Below, piece after piece: positions 56,869-64,000 of a stretch of 64,000 nucleotides of DNA (position 1 is its first letter; the number at the start of each line of letters is the position of its first letter). Origin of the DNA: Planctomycetota bacterium (GTDB taxonomy: Bacteria > Planctomycetota > Planctomycetia > Gemmatales > Gemmataceae); the NCBI GenBank assembly GCA_016195405.1, contig JACPZP010000210.1, positions 1 through 64,000 of the forward strand, given 5' to 3'. A model generated the notes under the pieces. The model ran no database searches. It saw only the letters and a list, made by a program, of their open reading frames with translations, and was not told the DNA's origin. The translations under genes were made by a program, and so were the position numbers.

Positions 56869-56897
56869 CCCCAGGATGAGCGCAGCGAATCCTGGGG
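56869..56897. repeat. CCCCAGGAT palindrome between paired genes
   Basis: CCCCAGGAT (56869-56877) and ATCCTGGGG (56889-56897) form a 9-base stem around an 11-base loop in the 58-base gap between the cytochrome/WD40 and DUF1549 genes. It is not followed by a T run, so it may be a repeat or mRNA processing point rather than a full terminator. Confidence 0.8.
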
Positions 56898-56917
56898 GTG
56901 TCGCGCGAGATAAAACC

Positions 56918-59900
56918 ATGAAATCCATCACATATACATTCGCCATCCTTCTCCTCGCCGCCGCCTCAGCCCGCGCCCAGGAGTCTCTCCCTCCCGGCGC
57001 CAAGCTCGCCAAGATCGAAGCGCGCCCAGCCGCCATCGATCTGATCTCGCCTTACGACTATCGCCAGCTTCTGCTCACCGGCGTTCTCGAGAATGGCGAG
57101 AGAGTCGATATCACGCGCATGGTTGAACTGAAGGCGCCGGACTCACTTGTGAAAATATCGCCGCGCGGCCAAGTCAGGCCGGTCGGCGACGGCGCGGGCG
57201 CTTTGAGCTTCAGCTTCGCCGGGCAATCCGGCACGATCCCGATCAAGATTTCCGGCCAAAGGGAGAAACATGCCGTCAGCTTCGTGAAGGACGTGATGCC
57301 GGTGATTTCGCGCGTGGGCTGCAATGCCGGCACCTGTCACGGCAGCGCCCAGGGGCGCAACGGCTTTCAGCTTTCGCTCCGCGGCTATGATCCGGAGTTC
57401 GACCATCGCGCCTTGGTTGACGACGTCAGCGGCCGCCGCTTCAACCGCGCGGCTCCGGAACGCAGCTTGATGCTGATGAAGCCGGCCGGCGCGGTTGCGC
57501 ACGTCGGCGGAGTTTTGACTCAGCCGGGCGAGCCGTATTACAAGCTGTTTCGCAACTGGATCGCTCAGGGCGTCAACCTCGACTTGGAAACGCCGCGCGT
57601 GGTCCGCCTCGAAGCGTTTCCGTCGCATCCGGTGCTGCCGCTCTTGGGATCCAGCCAGCAGATGATCGTCCTGGCCCATTACTCGGATGGCTCGACGCGG
57701 GACGTCACCGCCGAGGCGTTTCTCGTTAGCAGCAACACCGAGGTCGCCACTGTCGATAAACAGGGTTTGGTGACTGCCGTGCGCCGCGGCGAGACGGCCA
57801 TGCTCGCCCGTTATGAAGGCAATTACGCCGCCGCCCCGATGATCGTCATGGGCGACCGCACCGGCTTCGCCTGGCAAGAAGTGCCCGAGTTCAACTGGAT
57901 CGATACGCTGGTCTATCAAAAGCTGAAGGCGGTGAAGATTCAGCCCAGCGACGTTTGCTCCGACGCCGACTTCATCCGCCGGCTCTATCTCGACCTGACC
58001 GGCCTGCCTCCTGAACCCGACACGGTCCGCGCCTTTCTCAAGGACGAGCGCGCCAGCCGCCTCAAGCGCGACGAGTTGGTCGACAAATTGGTCGGCAGCC
58101 CCGACTTCATCGAGAACTGGACCAACCGCTGGGCCGATCTCTTGCAGGTCAACCGCAAGTTCTTGGGCGAGCAGGGCGCCATGGCCTTCCGCACTTGGAT
58201 CAAGGAGGCGGTCGCCGCCAACATGCCGTACGATCAGTTCTGCTATAAGATCCTGGCTGCGAACGGCTCCAACATGGAAAACCCCGCCGCCGCTTACTTC
58301 AAGATTCTCCGCGACCCGGATCAGGCGATGGAGAACACCACGCACCTGTTCCTGGCGGTCCGCTTCAACTGCAACAAGTGCCACGATCACCCGTTCGAGC
58401 GCTGGACGCAGAACCAGTATTACACGCTGGCATCTTATTTCGCTCAGATCAACAGGAGCGAAGACCCCAAGTTTAAGGGTCAGAAGACGCAAGGCAACGA
58501 CGTTCGCGGCGCTTTGCCGCTGGTCGAGGTCATCGGCGACAAAAAGGACGGCGAAGTCAACAACCTTCGCACCGGCGCGGTTGCCCATCCCAAGTTCCCG
58601 TACCAAATCGCTTTCATGCCGCCCGCCGACCTCTCGCGCCGCGAGCACCTGGCGAAATGGATCACGTCGAAGGAGAATCCGTACTTCGCCAAGAGTTACG
58701 CCAACCGCGTGTGGAGCTATCTCTTGGGCGTCGGCATCATCGAGCCGGTCGACGACATCCGCGCCGGCAACCCGCCCACGAATCCGCCGCTTCTGGACCG
58801 CTTGACGGAAGAATTCATGAAGAGCAACTTCAACGTCCAAGAGCTGATCAAGACGATCTGCAAGTCGCGCACCTACCAACATGCCATCACGGTCAACAAA
58901 TGGAACAAGGACGACGAGCAGAACTATTCGCACGCCGTCGCCCGCCGTTTGCCTGCCGAAGTGCTCTTCGACGCCATCCACCGCGCCACCGGATCGCAAT
59001 CAAAGCTGCCGGGCCTGCCGCCGGGGGCGCGTGCCGTGCAGCTCGTCGATTCCAGCGTGCCCATTCCCGGCTCTTTCCTGGAATTGTTTGGCAAGCCGCC
59101 GCGCGAGAGCGCCTGCGAGTGCGAGCGCACCAACAGCATGCTTTTGGGGCCGGTGTTGAACCTCGTCAACGGGCCGGTGTTGGCCGAGGCGCTGCGCGAT
59201 CCGGGCAACCGCATCGCCAAGATTCTCGCGGAAAACACCGACGACGCCAAAGTTGTCGAAGAACTCTACGTGTCGATCCTGTGCCGGCGCCCCAGCTCTG
59301 AGGAATTGAAAGTCGGGCTCGAAGCGTTCAAAGGCAATGACGAGGATTTCGCCGCGCTGGCTAAAGAGAAAGCGCGCCGCCAAGCCCTTCTCGACGACTT
59401 GGAGAAACGCCTGCCGGAAATCCAGGCCGCCTGGGAGCTAAGCGTGACGAGGATGCCGACCTGGACCGTTCTCGATCCGCTGGAGCTTAAAGCCGCGGCT
59501 GGCACGACGCTTACCAAACAGTCCGACCTGTCGATCTACGCGAGCGAGAAGAATCCGTCGCCGGAAGTCTACACGGTCACCGCCAAGACGGACCTTATCG
59601 GCATCACCGGCATTCGCCTGGAGCTTCTTACCGACGGCAAGCTGCCCAAGAAGGGCCCCGGCCGTGCTCCCAACAACGGCAACTTCGTGCTCAATGAGTT
59701 TAAGGTGGAATACAACCGGACGGATTCGAAAGATCCGTTAAAGACCGCCAAGCTGACCAGGCCGCAAGCGACGTTTTCGCAGGACGGCTACGCCATCGCC
59801 AACGCCATCGACGGCAATCCAGCCACCGGGTGGGCCATCGCGCCGCAGCAGGGTCGCAACCACATCGCCGTCTTCGAAGTCGCGGACAAGTTCGGCTTCA

Positions 59901-60241
59901 AGGAAGGCACGCTCATCTCCTTCACGCTGAGCCAGCAGTTCCCCGGCAAAGACCACAACATCGGCAAGTTCCGGCTGTCGGTGACGACCGCCAAGCCGCC
60001 GGTGCTCTTGCAAGGAGCGGCGCCTGAGAACATCGCCAAGATTCTGGACGTGGCGCCCGAGTCTCGCACGCCCGAGCAGAAGGCCGCGCTCACGAGCTAC
60101 TATCGCTCCATCGACCCGGACCTGGCGAAGCTGTCGCGCTCCTACAACGAATACATCATCCCGTCGAATCCGCGAGCGCTCGGTGCGCAGGACCTGGCGT
60201 GGGCGCTCTTAAACAGTCCGGCGTTCTTGTTCAACCATTGA
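56918..60241 (+). CDS. DUF1549/DUF1553 protein with cytochrome-like motif
   Basis: A 1107-residue exported protein, starting at 56918 with signal peptide MKSITYTFAILLLAAASARA. An Ig-like (Big2-type) domain occupies residues 20-120. A CNAGTCHGSAQGRNGF segment near 135 is haem-like but with four residues between the cysteines. DUF1549 follows (about 340-560, with CNKCHDHPFERW at about 485), and then DUF1553 (about 590-830). A C-terminal beta-rich, discoidin-like region completes it. It is the partner of the cytochrome/WD40 protein encoded upstream. Its function is not known; it may process surface polysaccharide. Confidence 0.93.
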   Translation: MKSITYTFAILLLAAASARAQESLPPGAKLAKIEARPAAIDLISPYDYRQLLLTGVLENGERVDITRMVELKAPDSLVKISPRGQVRPVGDGAGALSFSFAGQSGTIPIKISGQREKHAVSFVKDVMPVISRVGCNAGTCHGSAQGRNGFQLSLRGYDPEFDHRALVDDVSGRRFNRAAPERSLMLMKPAGAVAHVGGVLTQPGEPYYKLFRNWIAQGVNLDLETPRVVRLEAFPSHPVLPLLGSSQQMIVLAHYSDGSTRDVTAEAFLVSSNTEVATVDKQGLVTAVRRGETAMLARYEGNYAAAPMIVMGDRTGFAWQEVPEFNWIDTLVYQKLKAVKIQPSDVCSDADFIRRLYLDLTGLPPEPDTVRAFLKDERASRLKRDELVDKLVGSPDFIENWTNRWADLLQVNRKFLGEQGAMAFRTWIKEAVAANMPYDQFCYKILAANGSNMENPAAAYFKILRDPDQAMENTTHLFLAVRFNCNKCHDHPFERWTQNQYYTLASYFAQINRSEDPKFKGQKTQGNDVRGALPLVEVIGDKKDGEVNNLRTGAVAHPKFPYQIAFMPPADLSRREHLAKWITSKENPYFAKSYANRVWSYLLGVGIIEPVDDIRAGNPPTNPPLLDRLTEEFMKSNFNVQELIKTICKSRTYQHAITVNKWNKDDEQNYSHAVARRLPAEVLFDAIHRATGSQSKLPGLPPGARAVQLVDSSVPIPGSFLELFGKPPRESACECERTNSMLLGPVLNLVNGPVLAEALRDPGNRIAKILAENTDDAKVVEELYVSILCRRPSSEELKVGLEAFKGNDEDFAALAKEKARRQALLDDLEKRLPEIQAAWELSVTRMPTWTVLDPLELKAAAGTTLTKQSDLSIYASEKNPSPEVYTVTAKTDLIGITGIRLELLTDGKLPKKGPGRAPNNGNFVLNEFKVEYNRTDSKDPLKTAKLTRPQATFSQDGYAIANAIDGNPATGWAIAPQQGRNHIAVFEVADKFGFKEGTLISFTLSQQFPGKDHNIGKFRLSVTTAKPPVLLQGAAPENIAKILDVAPESRTPEQKAALTSYYRSIDPDLAKLSRSYNEYIIPSNPRALGAQDLAWALLNSPAFLFNH

Positions 60242-60299
60242 GGCATTGGAACTAACGAGAGCATTCCACATCTCTCGACAGAATAAACGCTTACGGCAC

Positions 60300-60345
60300 T
60301 TCGTTTCATACGTTCCATACGTTTCACGAGCGGAGATTCGTTTCA
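60300..60345. repeat. TTCGTTTCA-type tandem motif
   Basis: TTCGTTTCA at 60300 and 60337, with TACGTTCCA at 60309 and TACGTTTCA at 60318 between, form a run of 9-base units after the DUF1549 gene. The reverse complement, TGAAACGAA, is the direct repeat at 17025 and 17045. Confidence 0.5.
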
Positions 60346-60388
60346 CGACGTCGCCTGAGTGAGTGGAATGAAAAGAATCCAATTCGCC

Positions 60389-62200
60389 TCATTCCACCTT
60401 CGCCGTGACCACTTCCAGAATCTTCTGTTCGCGGCGTTGCAACACGCTGCCTTGCCATTTCAGCATCAAGCGGAAAAGGAAGTAGACGGCAATCGCTTCC
60501 AGAAGGGCGAGGATCAAATACACCGGCACGGCTCCCATCACGCCGTACTCGTGCAAGAGATACTCGATGCCGAGTGGAATCAAAGTCGGCGCCAGGAACA
60601 CTGGAAAAAGGAAGGTGAAGAGAATGTTCATGAGGATGTTGACCGCCTTGGGATTGACCGGTTTGAGCGAACCGGAGGCGATCGGCATCGGCGCGAACAT
60701 CGACAGCCAATTCCCCATCATCGCGATCACGAGAAACATCGAGAAGAGCTGCGCAACGCTTGCCAGCAGATGATCGAAGCGCATCGGCAGCATGACTTGG
60801 ATGATGGCGATAACGATGAGGCCGAGCACTCCTACCAGGGGAGCGATCGCCAGATTCTTGGCGAGCAGAATGTCGCTGCGCGGGGCCGCAGAGAGGACGA
60901 AGACGCGAAAGCCGCTGCGGTCGAAGCCGAATTGATTGCCGATCAATTGGATCATGGTGAGCAGCATCAACGCGATCGCGCCGGAAGCCATCAGGGGGCG
61001 AAGATAGTCCGTCGGCGTGAACGAACGAGTCAGAAAAAGTGAACCGAAGACCAGGACCATGATGATCGGCGACAGGAGCATCATCTTCGCTTCCGGAGCG
61101 CGCACCAGCGAGCGGAAGCAAGCCAGGGTGATGGCGGCGGCCTGTTCCGAAATGCCAGGAAGCTTCTTTTGCAGGAACTTGCTGGCCCCCAAAGCCGTGG
61201 CGGCTCTTGCGCCGGCTTGCGCCGCTGGGGACGGCGCTTTTGCAGGTCGCGACGGCTTCGAGGTCAATTGTCCCGTGTAGATGCGCACTGTGGTGCGATA
61301 GGACCGCCTCAGGCTGACGCCGCCGATCAGCGTCATCCCGGCGGCCGCGGCGAGGGCGGCGAGGATGTTGCCGTCGCCGGCAGCCATGGCGCCGTAAGGC
61401 AGCCAGCCGGCCGGAATCGCCAGATTGACGATCTGAAAGGTTTGTTCCATTCGCGCAAGAGTCTCCGGATCCATCTTTGCCGCCTGCTTTGCGTTTCCCT
61501 TCTCTTGCTCGGCCATGTCATCGGGCTTTTCGTTGGCATGCCGCTTGTCGGCATTCCGCTTGTCGTAAGGCACGATGAAGTTAATGAGGTTTGGTAGTTG
61601 CGCCAAAAGAACAAAACCGAAGGTCACCAGCATAATGATGGTTCGCCGCCGGCGTTTGTTGACCATCAGCGCCGCCAGCCAGCCGCGAAACTGGTGCGTC
61701 AGCGCCGTCACCATGAGAAGGAAACCAGCCAACAATGGAAACAGCAGCAGCATCGACGGTCCACGGACGAACACGAGCGCGATGCACAGGCCGACCATGC
61801 CCGGAAAGAAGAACACCATGGTCAGATTGAAGAGCGAACCAAGATAGTTGATCAAAAACGCGCTCGTCAGCGAGACCGGCAGATGCAGGAACTTGTCGAG
61901 AGAGAGCAGCTCGGAGCGCTGCAGCTCGACGACCAGGCCCATAACCCAAGTGAAGATGAATGCGACCACCAGGCCGTCCCACACGTACATGAGCACGGAT
62001 GGGGAAACGTCGCCCAAGAGAAAGATCCCCGCCAGCACCGCGAAGGCGAACATGCTGAGCGCGAAAATCAAGGCGCAGCCGCCCAGAAGGATAAGGACGA
62101 CCAGGTTGGCGATGCCGGCGCGGCGCAGTTGATTGAGGCCCAAACGCCAGCGCAGCCAGAGGAAAGCCCGAAAGTGCTGCCAGTTCATGACGCCGCTCAC
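60389..62200 (-). CDS. ABC transporter permease
   Basis: A 603-residue membrane protein. About a dozen transmembrane segments are arranged in two halves: a group in residues 30-225 and a second from about 360. A charged cytoplasmic stretch lies near residues 226-260 (rich in Lys, Asp and Glu) and another with an Ala/Pro-rich linker around 315-345. The GTG start at 62200 overlaps the stop of the ATPase gene (GTGA), so translation is coupled; an ATG at 62188 is an alternative. It would export an unidentified substrate, by its layout perhaps a large molecule. Confidence 0.85.
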   Translation of the reverse strand: MSGVMNWQHFRAFLWLRWRLGLNQLRRAGIANLVVLILLGGCALIFALSMFAFAVLAGIFLLGDVSPSVLMYVWDGLVVAFIFTWVMGLVVELQRSELLSLDKFLHLPVSLTSAFLINYLGSLFNLTMVFFFPGMVGLCIALVFVRGPSMLLLFPLLAGFLLMVTALTHQFRGWLAALMVNKRRRRTIIMLVTFGFVLLAQLPNLINFIVPYDKRNADKRHANEKPDDMAEQEKGNAKQAAKMDPETLARMEQTFQIVNLAIPAGWLPYGAMAAGDGNILAALAAAAGMTLIGGVSLRRSYRTTVRIYTGQLTSKPSRPAKAPSPAAQAGARAATALGASKFLQKKLPGISEQAAAITLACFRSLVRAPEAKMMLLSPIIMVLVFGSLFLTRSFTPTDYLRPLMASGAIALMLLTMIQLIGNQFGFDRSGFRVFVLSAAPRSDILLAKNLAIAPLVGVLGLIVIAIIQVMLPMRFDHLLASVAQLFSMFLVIAMMGNWLSMFAPMPIASGSLKPVNPKAVNILMNILFTFLFPVFLAPTLIPLGIEYLLHEYGVMGAVPVYLILALLEAIAVYFLFRLMLKWQGSVLQRREQKILEVVTAKVE

Positions 62201-62970
62201 GAGACGTTTTCCTCCAACCAGCGAAGCTTGGGGTGAACCTCGGCGTCGTCGCCCACCAATTCCAGGAAGCGATCTTCGAGCGAGCGGCCCTGACGGATCT
62301 CGTCCAAGGAAGCCTGCTCGACCAGCACGCCTTTAACGATGATGCCTACGTGCGAACACAGCCTTTCGACGATTTCCAGGATGTGCGAGGTCAGAAAGAC
62401 GGTCGAGCCGCGCGCCACGAAGCCGGCCAAAAGATCGCGGATGACGCGCGAAGTGACCGCGTCCACGCCCTCGAACGGCTCATCGAGAAAAAGCAGGTCC
62501 GGGTTGGGCAAGAGCGCCGCCGCCAAAGCCAGCTTCTTCCGCATGCCGTGTGAGTACTCGAGCGTCAGCTTCTTCTCCTCGTTTTGTAAATCGAGCAGCG
62601 ATAAGAGTTCATCGATGCGGGTATGAAGCGTAGGGCGCGGCACCAGGTACATGCGGCCGATGAACGTGAGATACTCGCGACCCGTCAAGTTGTCGAACAG
62701 GGCGAGGTCTTCGGGCACGACGCCGATTCGGCTCTTGACTTGAAGCGCGTCTTTGGGATCTCGCATATTCCTTCCCAGAATGACCATGTCGCCGTCCGAA
62801 GGGGCAAGCAGCCCAGTCAACATCTTGATCGTGGTCGACTTGCCGGCGCCGTTGGGGCCAAGAAAGCCGTAGAAGGTGCCGCGCTCGACACGCAGGTCGA
62901 TGCCGTTGACGGCGCAAAAGCTGTCAAAGTAGCGCGTGAGCTTATGGGTTTCGATGACCGGATTCGTCAT
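62197..62970 (-). CDS. ABC transporter ATP-binding protein
   Basis: A 257-residue ATPase. The ATG at 62970 is chosen because a longer frame would overlap the downstream end of the DUF5615 gene. Walker A GPNGAGKST (38-46), signature YSHGMRKKL, Walker B LLFLDEPFEGVD and the H-loop LTSHIL are all present. It is followed, with an overlap, by the permease gene. The system resembles other planctomycete exporters, substrate unknown. Confidence 0.94.
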   Translation of the reverse strand: MTNPVIETHKLTRYFDSFCAVNGIDLRVERGTFYGFLGPNGAGKSTTIKMLTGLLAPSDGDMVILGRNMRDPKDALQVKSRIGVVPEDLALFDNLTGREYLTFIGRMYLVPRPTLHTRIDELLSLLDLQNEEKKLTLEYSHGMRKKLALAAALLPNPDLLFLDEPFEGVDAVTSRVIRDLLAGFVARGSTVFLTSHILEIVERLCSHVGIIVKGVLVEQASLDEIRQGRSLEDRFLELVGDDAEVHPKLRWLEENVS

Positions 62971-62996
62971 GATCTTTGCTCCAACAGACTCCCAAT

Positions 62997-63356
62997 TCAG
63001 AACCTCCACGCATTCAAGCTGTGAACTGGGCCGGCGATTGGGACGCCTGCAGCCACTACGTTGGCAATGGCTCGGACTAACTCGGCATTGGACATGTCTT
63101 TCGTTGGATCATTGTCCTGGTAAACGATGAAAATGCCGGAGTGGTCAGGATTCATCTCGTGCAACTCGACAAAGTCCCTTGCATTCTTCGTAAGAAGAAC
63201 GAGACTATTGGCTATGGCATACTCGAAATGAACAGGATCTTCTTGTTTGGACTTACCGGCTTCGGGAGGAGTTACTACGTGATGGCCGGCGTCGCGGAGC
63301 AGTTCGACAAGCTTCTTATGGTAGGCGCAATCGTCAAGATAGAGGCGGAGGCTCAA
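62997..63356 (-). CDS. DUF5615 PIN-like toxin candidate
   Basis: A 119-residue protein of the DUF5615 (PIN-like) family. It starts [20 protein letters not shown], which provides the first acidic residues (Asp8-Asp9), and has LVLLTKNARDFVEL (about 53-66) with the later Asp. The start is TTG at 63356, the only in-frame option before the conserved LDD motif, and lies within the end of the DUF433 gene (23-base overlap). It is a typical toxin partner expected to cleave RNA. Confidence 0.82.
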   Translation of the reverse strand: MSLRLYLDDCAYHKKLVELLRDAGHHVVTPPEAGKSKQEDPVHFEYAIANSLVLLTKNARDFVELHEMNPDHSGIFIVYQDNDPTKDMSNAELVRAIANVVAAGVPIAGPVHSLNAWRF

Positions 63357-63678
63357 GGCGGTACCCCCTGTCTCTCAGAAACTGCCGTTCCGTCGCCGCC
63401 TCACTCTCAATCAGCTTTTTGTTTTGCTCGTAGTAGGCGATCGCTTCCAAAATGGCCTCGATCGGCAAATCTAGGTTCGTGCTTGCTTGTTCCGGCGTTT
63501 CCTGATTGGCGATGAGAGTGCTGACAAGCTGCCCAACGGTGATGTTTCGAACTTTCAAATACAACTGCCGCCGCCAGGATTCCGGTCTAGATACAAGGTG
63601 CTTCCAAGCTCTGGTCGATCCGCTTGGGACCCCCGTCTGGTCCTGAGTTGCTTCGACAGCGTTCTCTATCTTCGACAT
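63334..63678 (-). CDS. DUF433-type antitoxin-like protein
   Basis: A 114-residue protein. The ATG at 63678 opens [20 protein letters not shown]. The [20 protein letters not shown] segment (from about residue 36) with [26 protein letters not shown] is the DUF433 core, predicted to bind DNA. The C-terminal tail ends at the overlap with the DUF5615 gene. The pair is the second toxin-antitoxin-like unit of this type in the window, after 1477-2224. Antitoxin role is inferred. Confidence 0.8.
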   Translation of the reverse strand: MSKIENAVEATQDQTGVPSGSTRAWKHLVSRPESWRRQLYLKVRNITVGQLVSTLIANQETPEQASTNLDLPIEAILEAIAYYEQNKKLIESEAATERQFLRDRGYRLEPPPLS

Positions 63679-63762
63679 CACGCTTCTCGATTCATTGCTG
63701 CGCTGCAAATACAGCTTACCCAAGGTTGCCAGTCTAACCAAGCCGAATCATATAATCCCTAC

Positions 63763-64000
63763 ATGAAAACCAAGCGTCTCGGCCGCACCGGGCTCAAGGT
63801 CTCGGAAATCTGCCTCGGTACCATGACGTTCGGCCACCAGTGTGACGAGAGGACCTCGTTCGCCATCATGGACAAGGCGGCGGAAAAGGGCGTGACCTTT
63901 CTTGACACCGCCGACGTCTACCCGGTGCCGCCGACTCCGGAGTCCGCCGGACGGACCGAGGAGATTGTGGGACGCTGGCTAAAGGGGCGCCGCGACCGGT
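63763..64000 (+). CDS. Aldo/keto reductase, N-terminal part (cut by window edge)
   Basis: The first 79 residues of an aldo/keto reductase. They show [24 protein letters not shown], typical of the family, and FLDTADVYP with the catalytic Asp of the DxxxxY pattern (Asp near 50, Tyr following). It would reduce carbonyls with NADPH. The rest lies beyond the window. It is divergent from the DUF433 gene, with 84 bases between. Confidence 0.9.
   Translation, partial: MKTKRLGRTGLKVSEICLGTMTFGHQCDERTSFAIMDKAAEKGVTFLDTADVYPVPPTPESAGRTEEIVGRWLKGRRDR

Noticed and set aside
57143-58999. Long open frame on the minus strand across the DUF1549 gene
   Set aside because: It mirrors the real plus-strand gene in GC-rich DNA; its translation is rich in Val, Arg, Asp and Gly with no motif, and the plus frame has clear DUF1549 motifs.
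1-64000. tRNA, rRNA or insertion-sequence genes
   Set aside because: None recognised by eye; a tRNA or IS search could still find a short one.

Overview
The window reads as chromosomal DNA of a planctomycete, most likely from the Gemmata group (Gemmatales). This is inferred from gene content. There are three fusions of a Planctomycete-type cytochrome c domain (CxxCH) with a WD40 propeller, a large cytochrome-like/DUF1549/DUF1553 protein, a pre-peptidase (PPC) surface protein, Tat-exported Gfo/Idh/MocA and molybdenum hydroxylase proteins, and a DP...RKIRL...CCR protein of a type I know only from Gemmata relatives. DNA is GC-rich, genes are densely packed on both strands, and no rRNA, tRNA, CRISPR array or insertion sequence was seen.

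Layout. 1-4.7 kb: a methyltransferase, a DUF433/PIN-like pair, two exported proteins and a PIN-domain pair. 4.8-10.2 kb (minus): a PPC protein with a cytochrome/WD40 protein, pterin dehydratase and an acyltransferase. 10.5-17 kb (plus): an esterase, an alpha/alpha-toroid protein, FabH, a HEPN-type pair, then archease and RtcB for RNA ligation. 17-21 kb: two tandem WD40 paralogues and two small paralogous proteins. 21-25.5 kb: a Gfo/Idh/MocA oxidoreductase, the Gemmata-type protein, a retropepsin-like protease, an orphan MlaE permease and a methyltransferase. 25.6-31.7 kb (minus): an unknown protein, Sua5 with a Ser/Thr kinase (with a convincing terminator), ferredoxin-NADP reductase, a cytochrome/WD40 protein and a DDAH-type hydrolase. 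32-36 kb: a three-subunit molybdenum hydroxylase. 36-41 kb: a secreted protein, an ABC exporter and a D-aminoacylase-type amidohydrolase. 41-50 kb: a lipoprotein, a 1291-residue TPR protein, a DUF3500 protein, and a CtaG-NapH fusion membrane protein with a small partner. 50-60 kb: a primase-tail-like small protein, an enolase-superfamily enzyme, a membrane propeller, an M61 peptidase, and a cytochrome/WD40 plus DUF1549/DUF1553 pair. 60-64 kb: a second ABC exporter, a second DUF433/DUF5615 pair, and the start of an aldo/keto reductase.

The strongest unexplained signal is the intergenic DNA. At least a dozen different palindromic repeat families are spread over the window. They sit mostly just after stop codons, sometimes nested in each other, sometimes supplying a stop codon, and in one case inserted in frame within a coding region (the CtaG-NapH fusion). 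The most interesting gene neighbourhood is the HEPN-type pair immediately upstream of archease and RtcB. All functions are assigned by reading motifs; no database search was run.
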